In this document: positions 45,130-54,075 of the stretch, one piece after another
Layout of the letters: every line of letters begins with the position of its first letter
How positions within the stretch are numbered: position 1 is the stretch's first letter
DNA from: Streptomyces sp. NBC_00510
Lineage (GTDB): Bacteria; Actinomycetota; Actinomycetes; Streptomycetales; Streptomycetaceae
DNA length: 64,000 bases
NCBI GenBank assembly: GCA_036013505.1
Contig: CP107851.1
Coordinates: 6,036,501-6,100,500, forward strand
Direction of reading: 5' to 3'
Translations under genes and position numbers: made by a program
Notes under the pieces: generated by a model
What the model saw: only the letters and a program-made list of their open reading frames with translations
The model's database searches: none
Told to the model about the DNA's origin: nothing

Positions 45130-46685
45130 AGATAGTCCTCCGTGGTCGCGGGGTCAGGGCTCTCGGCGACGGCGGCCGCGGTCGTGCCCGCGGCCCGGCC
45201 GGCGGTCACGCTCGCGGCCGCGGTGCCCGGGGGCCCGCCGTGCGTCCACGGGGTGTCCTCGGGCTCCGGCAGCCCGGCACCGCCACGCGGCGCGTGCTCG
45301 AACAACGTCCAGCACACCTCGTCCCCTTCCTCCGGCACCGTGCCGGGCTCGGGGACCTTGCCGCGGCCCATGCCGTTCACCACCCGCAGGAGTACCGCAC
45401 CGGGTCCGGCCCACTCCACGAACTGCGCCTGCTGCGTACGGCCGTCCGGCAGCGCGCGGTAAAGCTTCGCGTCCTCGTCCAGATGCGGGCGGTCCTGTGT
45501 GAGAACCGTCACCAGCGGGCGCGGCTTGGGCACCTTGCCCTCGCTCATCGCCATCTCCACCCGGTCCACCCGGCCCGCGAAGGCCTCCCCGGCCAGTCGC
45601 CGCCCGGCCATCACCAGCGGGTCGTCCAGCGCTTCCTGGGCCTCCAGCCGCACCTGGGCGGTCTCCCGGCCGGCGAGCTTCTGCGCCGCCGACACGGCGT
45701 CGTCACGGCGGGGCTGCGGCGGCTCCCCGGCGCGCACGCGGTCCCGGTGGGAGGTGTACGACCAGCGGTCCCGTTTCCAGCGGTCCGCGACGCGGGCGCC
45801 CTCGGGCAGCTCGCGCAGCAGGTCCAGTGACCGCCACACCGCGTCCCAGGTGGGGCGCATCTGGCCGGCCAGCAGGCGGGCGATGTCCTCGCCGGCCCCG
45901 GTGATCCCGGCGTCGTAGCGGGCGGTGGCCGGGGCGAGCACGGTGTTGTCGAAGACCGGGTCCGTCGCGGGGCCGGCCGGCGGGAACGTCAGCAGGCCGT
46001 CCGGGCCGCGGTGGGACTCGGCGCGGCGGGCCGCCTCCATGCCCGTCATGCCGTCGGTGGGTTCGATCCAGGCCAGCAGGGCGCCCAGGTGCTGGTCCTC
46101 GAGGTTGCTCTGGCCGGTCGCCCAGTGCCGGGTGAGCAGTTCGGTCGCGGACAGCAGCAGCGCGGAGCCGGGGGTGCGGGCGCGTTCCCCGTAGTGGGTG
46201 AGCCAGCGGCCGAGCAGCGGCACCCGGGCCGGGACCGGGTGCGGCTCGTCGGGGTCGTCCTCGGCGGTGCGGCGGAAGCGGGTGGAACGCCCGAGCAGGC
46301 GCACGTACTCCACCGCGGGGGTGTTCGCGACCACGATCTGGGGTGCGTCGGCGCAGACCTCCGACTCTTCCCGGTTGCGGGTCGCCGGCTCGGTCTCCGT
46401 GTCGTCCGCGTAGGACTCCAGGTAGGGCAGCACGACCTGCGCCAGCTCGGCCAGGAAGGCGAAGCGCAGGTCGCGGTCGCGCGGCTGCGGCACCGCCAGC
46501 AGCCGGGGCTCGTCCCGGTCCGTGCCGACCAGGGCGCCCAGCGGGGCGCCGACCTCGCCCGCGGTGGTCAGCGGGACGAGGACCAGCGGCCGGTCCGACA
46601 GATGGCGGTGGCGCACCGTCGCGAGCGGGGTCGCCCGGCCGGTCGAAAGGGCCTCCGCCCGGGCCAGCACCGAGATCAGCGACAT
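45126..46685 (-). CDS. Unknown 519-aa protein in nuclease-helicase operon
   Basis: I recognise no domain in this protein. It has an N-terminal globular part (residues 1-170), a central helical part with RHWATGQSNLEDQHLGALLA and AGEDIARLLAGQMRPTWDAV, and a C-terminal domain with KPRPLVTVLTQDRPHLDEDA followed by beta-rich sequence. It lacks signal or membrane segments. The ATG at 46685 has GGAGG 7 nt upstream inside the nuclease gene and overlaps that gene by 10 nt. The 4-nt overlap with the helicase on the other side indicates obligate co-expression and probably a complex. Confidence 0.8.
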   Translation of the reverse strand: MSLISVLARAEALSTGRATPLATVRHRHLSDRPLVLVPLTTAGEVGAPLGALVGTDRDEPRLLAVPQPRDRDLRFAFLAELAQVVLPYLESYADDTETEPATRNREESEVCADAPQIVVANTPAVEYVRLLGRSTRFRRTAEDDPDEPHPVPARVPLLGRWLTHYGERARTPGSALLLSATELLTRHWATGQSNLEDQHLGALLAWIEPTDGMTGMEAARRAESHRGPDGLLTFPPAGPATDPVFDNTVLAPATARYDAGITGAGEDIARLLAGQMRPTWDAVWRSLDLLRELPEGARVADRWKRDRWSYTSHRDRVRAGEPPQPRRDDAVSAAQKLAGRETAQVRLEAQEALDDPLVMAGRRLAGEAFAGRVDRVEMAMSEGKVPKPRPLVTVLTQDRPHLDEDAKLYRALPDGRTQQAQFVEWAGPGAVLLRVVNGMGRGKVPEPGTVPEEGDEVCWTLFEHAPRGGAGLPEPEDTPWTHGGPPGTAAASVTAGRAAGTTAAAVAESPDPATTEDYL

Positions 46686-47770
46686 CCCAGCGCCTCCGCC
46701 CGCAGGGCCTGCGCCCGCCGCAGCGCGGCAACCGCGGGATCCGCCGGATCGCCCTCGGTGCCCAGCGCGGCCGCCAGCACCTGCTCCACTTCGGTCAGGC
46801 CGCCCAGTTCACCGCGCACGCCGCGGCCGAGGACCTCCACCGCGCCGCAGGCCCGGGCCTGGTCGCGGCAGTGGAAGGACAGCTCGCAACTGGCCAGGCA
46901 CTCGGGCGCGTACGCCGCGGGCAGCCGGTCCACCGCATCGGAGAGCTCCGCGGCGGGGCGGGTCGCCGTCCGTCCGTCGTCGGTGAGCCGCAGGTCGAAG
47001 GTCGTGCCCTCGGGGAGGGCGGCGGCGATCTCCTCGATCCGGGTCAGCCGGGCCAGCTGCCGCCGGGTGACCGCCAGTTGCTTGCGCACGTCGACGAACT
47101 CGGCGGCGGGCAGGTTGGAGAAGTCCTTGGGGCACACCAGCAGCACCCGGTGCTCCGGCGTGCCGAACCCCAGCCGCTCCAGCGCCAGGACGTACACCGC
47201 GGCCTGGCGGGCCGCAGCGCCGACCTTCACGGCGTCCGCGGAACCGTCCAGGATCGGGAAGGACTTGACCTCCACCACCGTCCACGAGCCGTCCGGCCGC
47301 ACGGCGATGGCGTCCGGTTCGAGGTAGACCGGGGCGTCGGCGACCTCGAGCACGAGCAGGGGGTGGTCGAGCAGCGTCCACCGGCCCGCCGCGGTCGCCT
47401 CCTTGAGCGCGAGGCGGGTACGGGCCACCCGGCCCTCGGGGCCCGGGGCGGACAGATCGGGCAGCACGGCGTCCGCGGTCTCGGGCGCGCCCAGCAGGCG
47501 CAGCAGCTCGGCGCACCCCGCGGCCTTCACCCGGGCCTCGAAGGCATGGCCCCGTACGAACGCGAACTGCGACTGCCCGAAGGGCGCGGGGTTGCCCAGG
47601 ACGCGCGCCACCGCCGCCTTGTCCACCCCGGCGGCGTCCAGCAGCGCCCGGCGGCGGCACCCGGGGTTCGCGGCGAGCGCCGCCAGGGCGCGCGCGTCCA
47701 TCGGGCGCGGCACGGTCGTCGGACCGCGCAACGCGGCCAGCCGCTCTCGCAGATCGTGCGTAGTGCTCAC
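46676..47770 (-). CDS. PD-(D/E)XK nuclease with Cys cluster (Cas4/RecB-like)
   Basis: The 364-aa protein has a RecB-type nuclease core: D153 in YLEPDAIAVR and E167-x-K169 in TVVEVKSF. A C-terminal cluster C291-x3-C295-x5-C301-x6-C308 suggests an iron-sulfur site as in AddB, Dna2 and Cas4. In those proteins a fourth Cys lies before the core; C51 or C121 could play that part. The GTG at 47770 was chosen as the start; no strong ribosome site is seen. It is the first gene of the overlapping nuclease/unknown/helicase operon. DNA repair or defence are possible roles. Confidence 0.8.
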   Translation of the reverse strand: MSTTHDLRERLAALRGPTTVPRPMDARALAALAANPGCRRRALLDAAGVDKAAVARVLGNPAPFGQSQFAFVRGHAFEARVKAAGCAELLRLLGAPETADAVLPDLSAPGPEGRVARTRLALKEATAAGRWTLLDHPLLVLEVADAPVYLEPDAIAVRPDGSWTVVEVKSFPILDGSADAVKVGAAARQAAVYVLALERLGFGTPEHRVLLVCPKDFSNLPAAEFVDVRKQLAVTRRQLARLTRIEEIAAALPEGTTFDLRLTDDGRTATRPAAELSDAVDRLPAAYAPECLASCELSFHCRDQARACGAVEVLGRGVRGELGGLTEVEQVLAAALGTEGDPADPAVAALRRAQALRAEALGCR

Positions 47771-47848
47771 CCGGGCAAGTCTCGCACCCCCCACCGACAA
47801 CGCGGGCCACAATGCGGAGGCCGCGGGTCCGCGGCCTCCGCCGGAGCG

Positions 47849-48733
47849 TCAGCGTCGCGGTTCGACCGCGGTTCCGGGCAGGAACCCCACGTCCGCCGGG
47901 GCGACGTCGCGGGAGGTCGCGACGACGGTGGAGGAGGCGGGCCGCGGCGTCGCGAACCGGGTGCGCGCCCCGTCGCGTATGAGGTCCACCACACGCAGCG
48001 CGGGCCGCGCGAGCAGGAAGCCGATCCCCATCACGGCGATCCCGGCGAGGGCGTCCAGCAGGTAGTGGTTGGCGGTGCCCATGACCACGAGGGTGGTGCC
48101 GAGGGGGTAGAGGACGCCCAGCGCGCGGACGAAGGGCGTGCGTCCGTGGCGCCAGAGCATGATGCCGCACCACAGGGACCAGCCGACGTGCAGGCTCGGC
48201 ATGGCCGCGTACTGGTTGGTCATCCCGCCCAGCCCGCGCGGCGCGCTCGCCTCCGCGCCCCACCAGCCGTACGAACCGTACTGCGCCATGGTGTCGACGA
48301 AGCCGTGGCCGGCGGCCAGCAGCCGCGGCGGCGCGGTGGGCATGAGCGTGAAGCCGATCAGCCCGACGAGGGTGGACATCAGCAGCCATGTGCGCGCGAA
48401 GCGGTAGACGGTCGGCCGCCGGCGCCACAGCCAGACCAGCACCAGCGGGGTGACCAGGTAGTGGAGCGAGGCGTACCAGAAGTCGGCGGGAACACCGAGC
48501 GACCGGTAGCGGCTGAAGAGGGAGTTGAGCGAGCGCTCGGGGTCGATGCTGAGCGCGCGTTCCAGGTGGAGTATGGCGATGCCGTGGTCGACTGCCCGGC
48601 CCACGTCGCCGCGTACGAGGAGACGGCCCGCGGTGTAGAGGCCGTAGACCACCGCGATCAGCGGCAGCTCGGTCCACCAGCGGAGCCCGCCCCGGTAGGC
48701 GGACGCCCGTGGGGCGGTGGTGCTCATCGTCAT
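47849..48733 (-). CDS. PAP2-type phosphatase/phosphotransferase membrane protein
   Basis: The 294-aa membrane protein has about six helices. The PAP2 motifs are partly visible: MPTAPPRLL, AMPSLHVGWSLW (catalytic His in SLH) and TANHYLLDALAG with the second His and Asp. It resembles the AUR1-like PAP2 subgroup of actinobacteria, which transfers or hydrolyses phospholipid headgroups. The ATG at 48733 has GGAG upstream; a second ATG two codons later is possible. It is monocistronic and divergent from TetR. Confidence 0.85.
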   Translation of the reverse strand: MTMSTTAPRASAYRGGLRWWTELPLIAVVYGLYTAGRLLVRGDVGRAVDHGIAILHLERALSIDPERSLNSLFSRYRSLGVPADFWYASLHYLVTPLVLVWLWRRRPTVYRFARTWLLMSTLVGLIGFTLMPTAPPRLLAAGHGFVDTMAQYGSYGWWGAEASAPRGLGGMTNQYAAMPSLHVGWSLWCGIMLWRHGRTPFVRALGVLYPLGTTLVVMGTANHYLLDALAGIAVMGIGFLLARPALRVVDLIRDGARTRFATPRPASSTVVATSRDVAPADVGFLPGTAVEPRR

Positions 48734-48993
48734 CCGGCCGTTCTCCCCCCATCTCTCCCTGTGAGAGTCGCTTCGATCTACCGTACGGCGTACGCTAGGC
48801 AACCCGGGCAGCGCCCCCGACTATTCCCTTCACCACCGATTCGTCCTGGATTCACGGAGCTGTGCTCGGGAAGACGTGCGAAAAGACGCCCCGCTTCCTC
48901 CCCGGGTTGCCCGGGAACGCGGGAGAATCAAGGAAACCGCTCAACCTTCCGACCGCTCGCGCACGATTCCCCCCGACCGGACACGCATCCCTC
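48734..48993. other. Divergent intergenic region PAP2/TetR
   Basis: This 260-bp gap probably carries both promoters. CTACCGTACGGCGTACGCTAG (48779-48799) contains the palindromic CGTACG step and could include an operator for the TetR protein; CGTACGGCGTACG is a short direct-plus-inverted repeat. No gene is seen. Confidence 0.35.
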
Positions 48994-49677
48994 ATGACTG
49001 TCACCCCGCCGGCCCGCTCCCCACGGCGCCGCGTCCCCCGCAACACCCTCAACCCGGACCGCATCCTCGACGCCGCGGTCGGGCTCCTCGACCGCCACGG
49101 GCCCGAGGCCTTCACCATGCGCGCGCTCGCCCAGGAGCTCGGCGTCGCGACCATGGCCGTCTACTCCCACTTCAAGGGCAAGGACGAGATCATCGACGCG
49201 GTCAACGAACGGCTGCTCGCCGAGATCGAGATGCCCCCCGGCTCCGGCGTGCCGCGCGAGCAGCTTATTGAACTCTGTGTCGGTGTGTACCGGCTTTTCA
49301 GTGAGCACCCCTCCGCGCTCCAACTGCTGACGAGCCGCCCGCTCCGCGGCGACGAGGCCATCGCCGTCATCGACCGGATGCTCTGCCTGCTGATCACGGC
49401 GGGACTGGACCCGCCCGCCGCCGCGCGCGCCCAGGTGGCGCTGATGCAGTACACGGTCGGCGCCGCGCTGTGGGTGGTGCGGCGCAAACGCGCGGAGTGC
49501 GAGGAGGCCGAGGCCGGGCTGCGCGAGAGGATCCGCAGCCGGCTCGCCGACCTGCCGCCGGACAGCTATCCCTCGCTCGTGGGGCTGGCCCCCGAACTCG
49601 TCGCGGCCCAGCAGTCCGGCCGCGCGCAGTACGAGGCCGGGCTGTCCGCGCTGCTGGACGGTCTGCTCCGCTCCTGA
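48994..49677 (+). CDS. TetR family transcriptional regulator
   Basis: The 227-aa repressor has an N-terminal HTH, NPDRILDAAVGLLDRHGPEA followed by MRALAQELGVATMAVYSHFK. A TetR_C-like ligand domain contains LLITAGLDPPAAARAQVALM. The ATG at 48994 fits the domain; the ribosome site is weak. A short run of codons near 49261-49305 (CTT, ATT, TGT, CTT, AGT) uses unusually A/T-ending codons compared with its neighbours. It diverges from PAP2, a likely target. Confidence 0.85.
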   Translation: MTVTPPARSPRRRVPRNTLNPDRILDAAVGLLDRHGPEAFTMRALAQELGVATMAVYSHFKGKDEIIDAVNERLLAEIEMPPGSGVPREQLIELCVGVYRLFSEHPSALQLLTSRPLRGDEAIAVIDRMLCLLITAGLDPPAAARAQVALMQYTVGAALWVVRRKRAECEEAEAGLRERIRSRLADLPPDSYPSLVGLAPELVAAQQSGRAQYEAGLSALLDGLLRS

Positions 49678-49685
49678 GCGCGGCG

Positions 49686-49745
49686 CACACGGGAGCGCCC
49701 CGGCCGGGGCGGGGGTGCTGAACTGCCGGCCGGGGCGCCCGTGTG
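49686..49745. terminator. Strong convergent terminator between TetR and chitinase
   Basis: A 20-bp stem (CACACGGG, two bulged bases, CGCCCCGGCCGG pairing with CCGGCCGGGGCGCCCGTGTG) encloses an 18-nt loop. It lies between the two stop codons and is symmetrical enough to act in both directions. Confidence 0.8.
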
Positions 49746-49772
49746 GGGGGAGGGGGGTGGTCGCGTGCGGCC

Positions 49773-51269
49773 TCAGCCGCCGTAGGCCGCGAGGGCCTTG
49801 GAGAAGGCGCCCGCCTCCTGGAGGATCGAACTGCACGTCGCGTCGGCGACGTTCTTGGCACCCCCGGGGCACTGCTTGTCCCGCGTGCCCGACCACATCG
49901 ACAGCCAGCCCAGGCCCTTGGACCGGGCGAAGGTCACCAGCTGCGTCGCGTCGTCGACCCTGAAGACCTCCGTGGTGACGTCGTTCACGCCGATCATCGG
50001 GGTGACCGCGACGGTCCTCCAGGCCGCGGCGTCCGACAGCCCCAGCATGCCCTTGAGCTGTCCCTGGGTGGCGGTGGCGGCGTCGATCGCGTAGCCGCCC
50101 ATGTCGCCGCTGAAGGAGGCGCCGTAGTCCATCGCCATGATGTTGACCGCGGTGATCCGCACACCGCGGGACCTGGCGTCCGCCAGGAGGCCGACACCGT
50201 CCTGGGTGAGGCCGGTCGGCATCACCGGCAGGGTGTAGGAGACCTCCAGGCCGCTGTGGCTCGCCTGGAGCTGTGAGATGGCCTGCGCCCGGCGGGTGTT
50301 GGCGGCCGTGTTGGCGATGGCGCCGCCCTCGACGTCGAAGTCCACCTTGGTGAGCTTGTAGGTGTCGACGACCTTGGCGTACGCCGCGGTCAGCGCGGAG
50401 ACCGAGGAGCAGGTCGTCGCCAGCTCCGAGCCGGACGCGCCGCCGAAGGAGACCCGGACGTCACCGCCTGCCCTGCGCAGGTCGCCGATCTGGGCCGCGA
50501 CGCCGTCGTTCGCCAGGTCGCTGACCCCGCCCCACTTGGGCGTGCAGCCGCCGCCGTCGGTGACGAAGGCCAGGTTGTACTGCTTGACGCCGGTCGCCCG
50601 GGAGTGGGCGAGCAGGTCGAAGGCCGGGTAGAGCGAGGTGTCGACGTACGGCGCGAAGCCGGCAAAGGACGGCGAGCCGGTGCCCGAGGTCGGGCTCGCG
50701 GTCGCGGTCGGGGTTGCGGTGGCCGTGGGCGAGGAGGTCTTCGTGGGGGTGGCGGTCGGCGTCCTGGTGGGGGTGACGGTCGCCGTCGGGCTCGCGCCGG
50801 CGGTGGGGCGCCCGCTGGGGGAGGCGGTCACACCGTCGTCGACGGAGCACTTCACGTCGTTGATCCGGCAGTTGACCGGGTCGCCCGCCTTCGCGGCGGA
50901 CTTCGTCACGAAGCCGACCTCGGCCGTCTTCCCCGCGGCGATGTCCTTGTTCCAGCTCGCGGGGCGCACGGTCACGTGCTGCCCGGACACCGTGTAGGTG
51001 GCGTTCCAGAGCGAGCTGATGCTCGTGCCCGCGGGCAGGTCGAACTTCAGCGTCCAGTCGGACAGCGTCGCGTTCGAGGAATTGGCGATCTCGTACCGGC
51101 CCGTGTACCCGGTGCTCCAGTCGCTGGTCTTGCTGTACGCGGCACCGACGGTGGCGGCCTGGGCCGAGCCCGCGAGCGCGAAGGCCCCGGCCGCGACGAC
51201 CGCGCCCGCGGTCACGCCCCCGAGGAGGGCGACCTTGCGGGTGGGACGACGACGATGTGAGTTCCTCAT
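49773..51269 (-). CDS. Secreted GH18 chitinase with CBM2
   Basis: The 498-aa enzyme has a signal peptide ending near GSAQAATVG. A family 2 carbohydrate-binding module follows (about residues 40-140, with WSTGYTGRYEIANSSNATLS and WNATYTVSGQ). Next come a Thr/Pro/Ala linker and a GH18 domain. The catalytic motif is KVDFDVEGG (DxDxE), preceded by DVRVSFGGASG. It should cleave chitin outside the cell. The ATG at 51269 lacks a strong ribosome site. A DasR-like palindrome lies about 100 bp upstream. Confidence 0.92.
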   Translation of the reverse strand: MRNSHRRRPTRKVALLGGVTAGAVVAAGAFALAGSAQAATVGAAYSKTSDWSTGYTGRYEIANSSNATLSDWTLKFDLPAGTSISSLWNATYTVSGQHVTVRPASWNKDIAAGKTAEVGFVTKSAAKAGDPVNCRINDVKCSVDDGVTASPSGRPTAGASPTATVTPTRTPTATPTKTSSPTATATPTATASPTSGTGSPSFAGFAPYVDTSLYPAFDLLAHSRATGVKQYNLAFVTDGGGCTPKWGGVSDLANDGVAAQIGDLRRAGGDVRVSFGGASGSELATTCSSVSALTAAYAKVVDTYKLTKVDFDVEGGAIANTAANTRRAQAISQLQASHSGLEVSYTLPVMPTGLTQDGVGLLADARSRGVRITAVNIMAMDYGASFSGDMGGYAIDAATATQGQLKGMLGLSDAAAWRTVAVTPMIGVNDVTTEVFRVDDATQLVTFARSKGLGWLSMWSGTRDKQCPGGAKNVADATCSSILQEAGAFSKALAAYGG

Positions 51270-51594
51270 GAGGCCGCACGCTAGCGATGCCGATTCGGAC
51301 AAATGCCCAGAGTCGTGCGGGCGTTCGGCTTCTTATGGCGCGCTTAAGGGAGCCATCGGGGCCGGTTAAAGGTTCAGACCTCTGCGGGCGGCGCGGTGCT
51401 GCTCGCGGCCGGTCCCCGGCGCCCGGGGCCGGCGGCCTCTGTCAAGCCCCGAAATCCAGGGGCATGACGCGGGGCGCCGGGCCGGGGTTAATGGAGACAT
51501 GGGTTGACGCAGAGCCGGAAATCCGAAGTGAAATTCCGGACAGGACCGTTCCCGTATTTCCCTCCCCGCAATTCCTCACGCAAGGAGAATCCCG
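51270..51594. other. Divergent intergenic region chitinase / Tyr-rich peptide
   Basis: This 325-bp stretch holds the DasR-like site described separately and the promoters of both flanking genes. A strong AAGGAG precedes the peptide gene. No further gene is seen. Confidence 0.5.
51370..51381. promoter_or_regulatory. DasR-like site upstream of chitinase
   Basis: AGGTTCAGACCT, read on the gene's strand as AGGTCTGAACCT, keeps the GGTCT...ACC core of the DasR consensus TGGTCTAGACCA (8 of 12 positions). Streptomyces chitinase genes are commonly controlled by DasR and N-acetylglucosamine. The site is 101 bp before the chitinase start. Binding is inferred. Confidence 0.5.
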
Positions 51595-51834
51595 ATGACT
51601 CGCACACGACGTCTGGTAGTCCTCACCGCTTCCGCCGCCCTGGCCGCGGGAGGTGCCCTGATCCCCACCACGGCGTTCGCCGCCCCGGCGTCGGCCCAGG
51701 CCGGCTCCGTGGTGACGCAGACCTCCCAGCAGCGGGCCGGCGCCGTCAGCGGCTACGTCAGCGACGACTACTGCTATTCCGGGGAGGACGCATACTATTA
51801 CTATTACGAGGCCTGCGACATTTACTGGGGTTGA
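51595..51834 (+). CDS. Small secreted Tyr-rich peptide
   Basis: The 79-aa product has a standard signal peptide (cleavage near AFAAPASAQA). The mature peptide ends in DDYCYSGEDAYYYYYEACDI followed by YWG. It has two cysteines that could pair, many tyrosines and acidic residues. The gene is well supported by AAGGAGAAT before the ATG. The codons for the Tyr run alternate TAC and TAT, unusual in this genome. The function is unknown. A terminator follows, and a two-component system is convergent to it. Confidence 0.75.
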   Translation: MTRTRRLVVLTASAALAAGGALIPTTAFAAPASAQAGSVVTQTSQQRAGAVSGYVSDDYCYSGEDAYYYYYEACDIYWG

Positions 51835-51870
51835 CCCGGACCGGCCCTCGCGAAATACGACTCGAATGCC

Positions 51871-51896
51871 GGCCGGGTGGTGAGAGCCGCCCGGCC
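51871..51896. terminator. Convergent terminator after the Tyr-rich peptide gene
   Basis: GGCCGGGTGG pairs with CCGCCCGGCC (one G-U) around TGAGAG, between the peptide stop and the histidine-kinase stop. Confidence 0.7.
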
Positions 51897-51904
51897 TCGA
51901 TCGT

Positions 51905-53293
51905 TCAGAGCCCCGTGGTCGCGGCGGTCCGCTTCAGCCGCCTGCGGCGCACCACGCGGTGGTTCCGCTTCCCGCCCGCGGCGAGCGGCCGCAGCGCGAT
52001 CCACACCCGGATCTCCGCGCCTCCCAGCACCGAGGAGCCGAGCCGGACGTCGCCCCCGGTGGATTCCGCGAGGCGCCGTACGATGTCCAGCCCGAGGCCC
52101 GTGGAACCGTCGCCGCCCGCGCCCTGACCGCGCCGCAGCGCGGCCGCCGGGTCCTTGATGCCCGGGCCCGCGTCGGAGACCAGCACGATCACCGCCTCCT
52201 GGCTGCTGTGCACGTCCACCGCGAAGGCCGTGCCCTCGGGGGTGTGCCGGAAGACGTTGCCGAGCATGGCGTCCAGCGACGCCACCAGATCGGCCCGCGC
52301 CACCGGTACCCGCACCGGGCGTTCGACGCCCGCGGTGCTCACCTCGCGGCCCTGGTCCTCGGCGAGCGCCGACCAGAAGGCCATCCGCTCCCGGATCACC
52401 TCGGCCGCGTCGCAGCCCACCGCGACCGGCTGGCTCTGCGCCTGCTGGGCCCGTGCGGTGCGGATGATCTGGTCCACCTCGCGCTCCAGCTGGGCCACCG
52501 CCTGCCGGGTCTGCTCCCCGGCGAGGCCGTCGCCGAGCGAGGCCGCGTTGAGCCGCAGCACGGTCAGCGGGGTCCGCAGCCGGTGCGACAGGTCGGCGGC
52601 CAGCTCCCGCTCGTTGGCGAGCAGTTGCACCACCTGGTCCGCCATCGCGTTGAACGCGACGGCGGCGGAGCGCAGTTCGGCCGGGCCGTCCTCCGGGACG
52701 CGTACGGTCAGGTCCCCGCGCCCCAGGCCGTGCGCGGCCTCCGCGAGGCGCTCGGCCGGTCGCACCATGCGCGTGCCGAGCCGGTCCGCCACGGCCACCG
52801 CGCCGACGATCAGGCCCACGCCGACCAGCGCCAGCACCGCCCAGGCGGCGGTGACCCCGCGGCTGACCTCGCCGTCCGGCACGAACACCTCGACCACCGC
52901 CACCGAGCCCGAACCGACCGCGGTCGGCTGGAGCAGGGCGTAGCCCCCGGCCACCGGGACGGTGGAGGCCCGGCCCAGTTCCGACGCCCGGTCCAGGTCG
53001 CCGTCCGGCGCGTGCGGGTCGCCGATCTCCACCCCCGCCGTGCCCTCCGTCGCCGGCACCCGCACCGCGATCCGGCCGTCGGCGCCCGCCTGCGTCGAGG
53101 CCACCGCCCGCTCCAGCTGGGTGCGGTCGGTGGTGATCGCCAGCGCCGGCCCTATGGCCGCGGCCTGCCGCTCCGCGTTGCCGATCGCCCGGTCCCGGGC
53201 CATCTCCTTGACGGTGAGCGCCAGCGGCACCGCGAAGGCGACGACGACCATGGCCGTCACCGCGACGCAGACCTTGACCAGCGCCCACCTCAC
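51905..53293 (-). CDS. Two-component sensor histidine kinase
   Basis: The 462-aa membrane kinase has a first helix (about residues 5-27), an extracytoplasmic domain of roughly 130 residues, a second helix and a HAMP segment (RMVRPAERLAEAAHGLGRGD). The phospho-accepting H237 is in ADLSHRLRTPLTVL. ATP-binding boxes are MLGNVFRHTPEGT, VSDAGPGI and GSTGLGLDIVRRL. The GTG start overlaps the response regulator stop by 4 nt, so the pair is coupled. The signal is unknown. Confidence 0.92.
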   Translation of the reverse strand: MRWALVKVCVAVTAMVVVAFAVPLALTVKEMARDRAIGNAERQAAAIGPALAITTDRTQLERAVASTQAGADGRIAVRVPATEGTAGVEIGDPHAPDGDLDRASELGRASTVPVAGGYALLQPTAVGSGSVAVVEVFVPDGEVSRGVTAAWAVLALVGVGLIVGAVAVADRLGTRMVRPAERLAEAAHGLGRGDLTVRVPEDGPAELRSAAVAFNAMADQVVQLLANERELAADLSHRLRTPLTVLRLNAASLGDGLAGEQTRQAVAQLEREVDQIIRTARAQQAQSQPVAVGCDAAEVIRERMAFWSALAEDQGREVSTAGVERPVRVPVARADLVASLDAMLGNVFRHTPEGTAFAVDVHSSQEAVIVLVSDAGPGIKDPAAALRRGQGAGGDGSTGLGLDIVRRLAESTGGDVRLGSSVLGGAEIRVWIALRPLAAGGKRNHRVVRRRRLKRTAATTGL

Positions 53294-53967
53294 CGCGGTG
53301 GCTCCAGCTTCACTCCCACCCCGCGCAGCGTGTGCAGGTAGCGCGGCCGGGCCGCGGTCTCCCCCAGCTTGCGCCGCAGCCACGACAGATGGACGTCGAT
53401 GGTCTGGTCGTCGCCGTACGACTGCTGCCACACCTCCGACAGCAGCTCGCGCCGTGCCACCACCACGCCCGGCCGGGCCGCCAGGAAGGACAGCAGGTCG
53501 AACTCACGGCGGGTCAGGTCCAGCAGCGCCCCGTCCAGGACGGCCTGGCGGCGCAGGACGTCGATCTGCAGCCCGCCCACCCGCAGTACGCGGTCCGCCT
53601 CCGCCGACCGCGAGCGGCGCAGCACCGCCGCCATGCGCGCCGACAGGTGCTCGACCGAGAACGGCTTGATGAGGTAGTCGTCGGCGCCCGCGTTGAGCAG
53701 CCGCACGATCTCCGACTCGTCGTCCCGCGCCGTCGCGATGATCACCGGCACGTCCGTGATGCCGCGCAGCATCTTCAGCGCCTCGGCCCCGTCCAGGTCC
53801 GGCAGGCCGAGGTCCAGGATCACCACGTCGAAGCCGACCTGCGCGACCTCCCGGAGCGCCTCCAGGGCCGTGCCCACGCTCCGTACGGCGTGCGCGGCCT
53901 CGGTGAGGTGCCGGATGAGGGCGGAGCGCACGAACTGGTCGTCCTCGACCACGAGCACACTTGCCAT
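53290..53967 (-). CDS. OmpR-type response regulator
   Basis: The 225-aa protein has a receiver domain with D52 as phosphorylation site and K101 in YLIKPFS. A winged-helix DNA-binding domain follows (LTRREFDLLSFLAARPGVVV and DDQTIDVHLSWLRRKLG). The ATG at 53967 begins the canonical MASVLVVEDDQFV. It precedes and overlaps the histidine kinase gene. Targets are unknown; the nearby secreted peptides are possible. Confidence 0.93.
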   Translation of the reverse strand: MASVLVVEDDQFVRSALIRHLTEAAHAVRSVGTALEALREVAQVGFDVVILDLGLPDLDGAEALKMLRGITDVPVIIATARDDESEIVRLLNAGADDYLIKPFSVEHLSARMAAVLRRSRSAEADRVLRVGGLQIDVLRRQAVLDGALLDLTRREFDLLSFLAARPGVVVARRELLSEVWQQSYGDDQTIDVHLSWLRRKLGETAARPRYLHTLRGVGVKLEPPR

Positions 53968-54075
53968 GGCCCGCAACTTAGCCCATGAGGGGGATGCCGG
54001 GTGGGCGCGAGCACGTCAGAACCTGAAGCGCAACCCCCGGCTCCGTTTGGCGGGTGCGTCCGGCACTATGGGCGG

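Noticed and set aside
45126..46685. CRISPR-associated Cas4 locus
   Set aside because: The neighbouring nuclease has Cas4-like cysteines, but there is no repeat array and no cas1/cas2 within the window.
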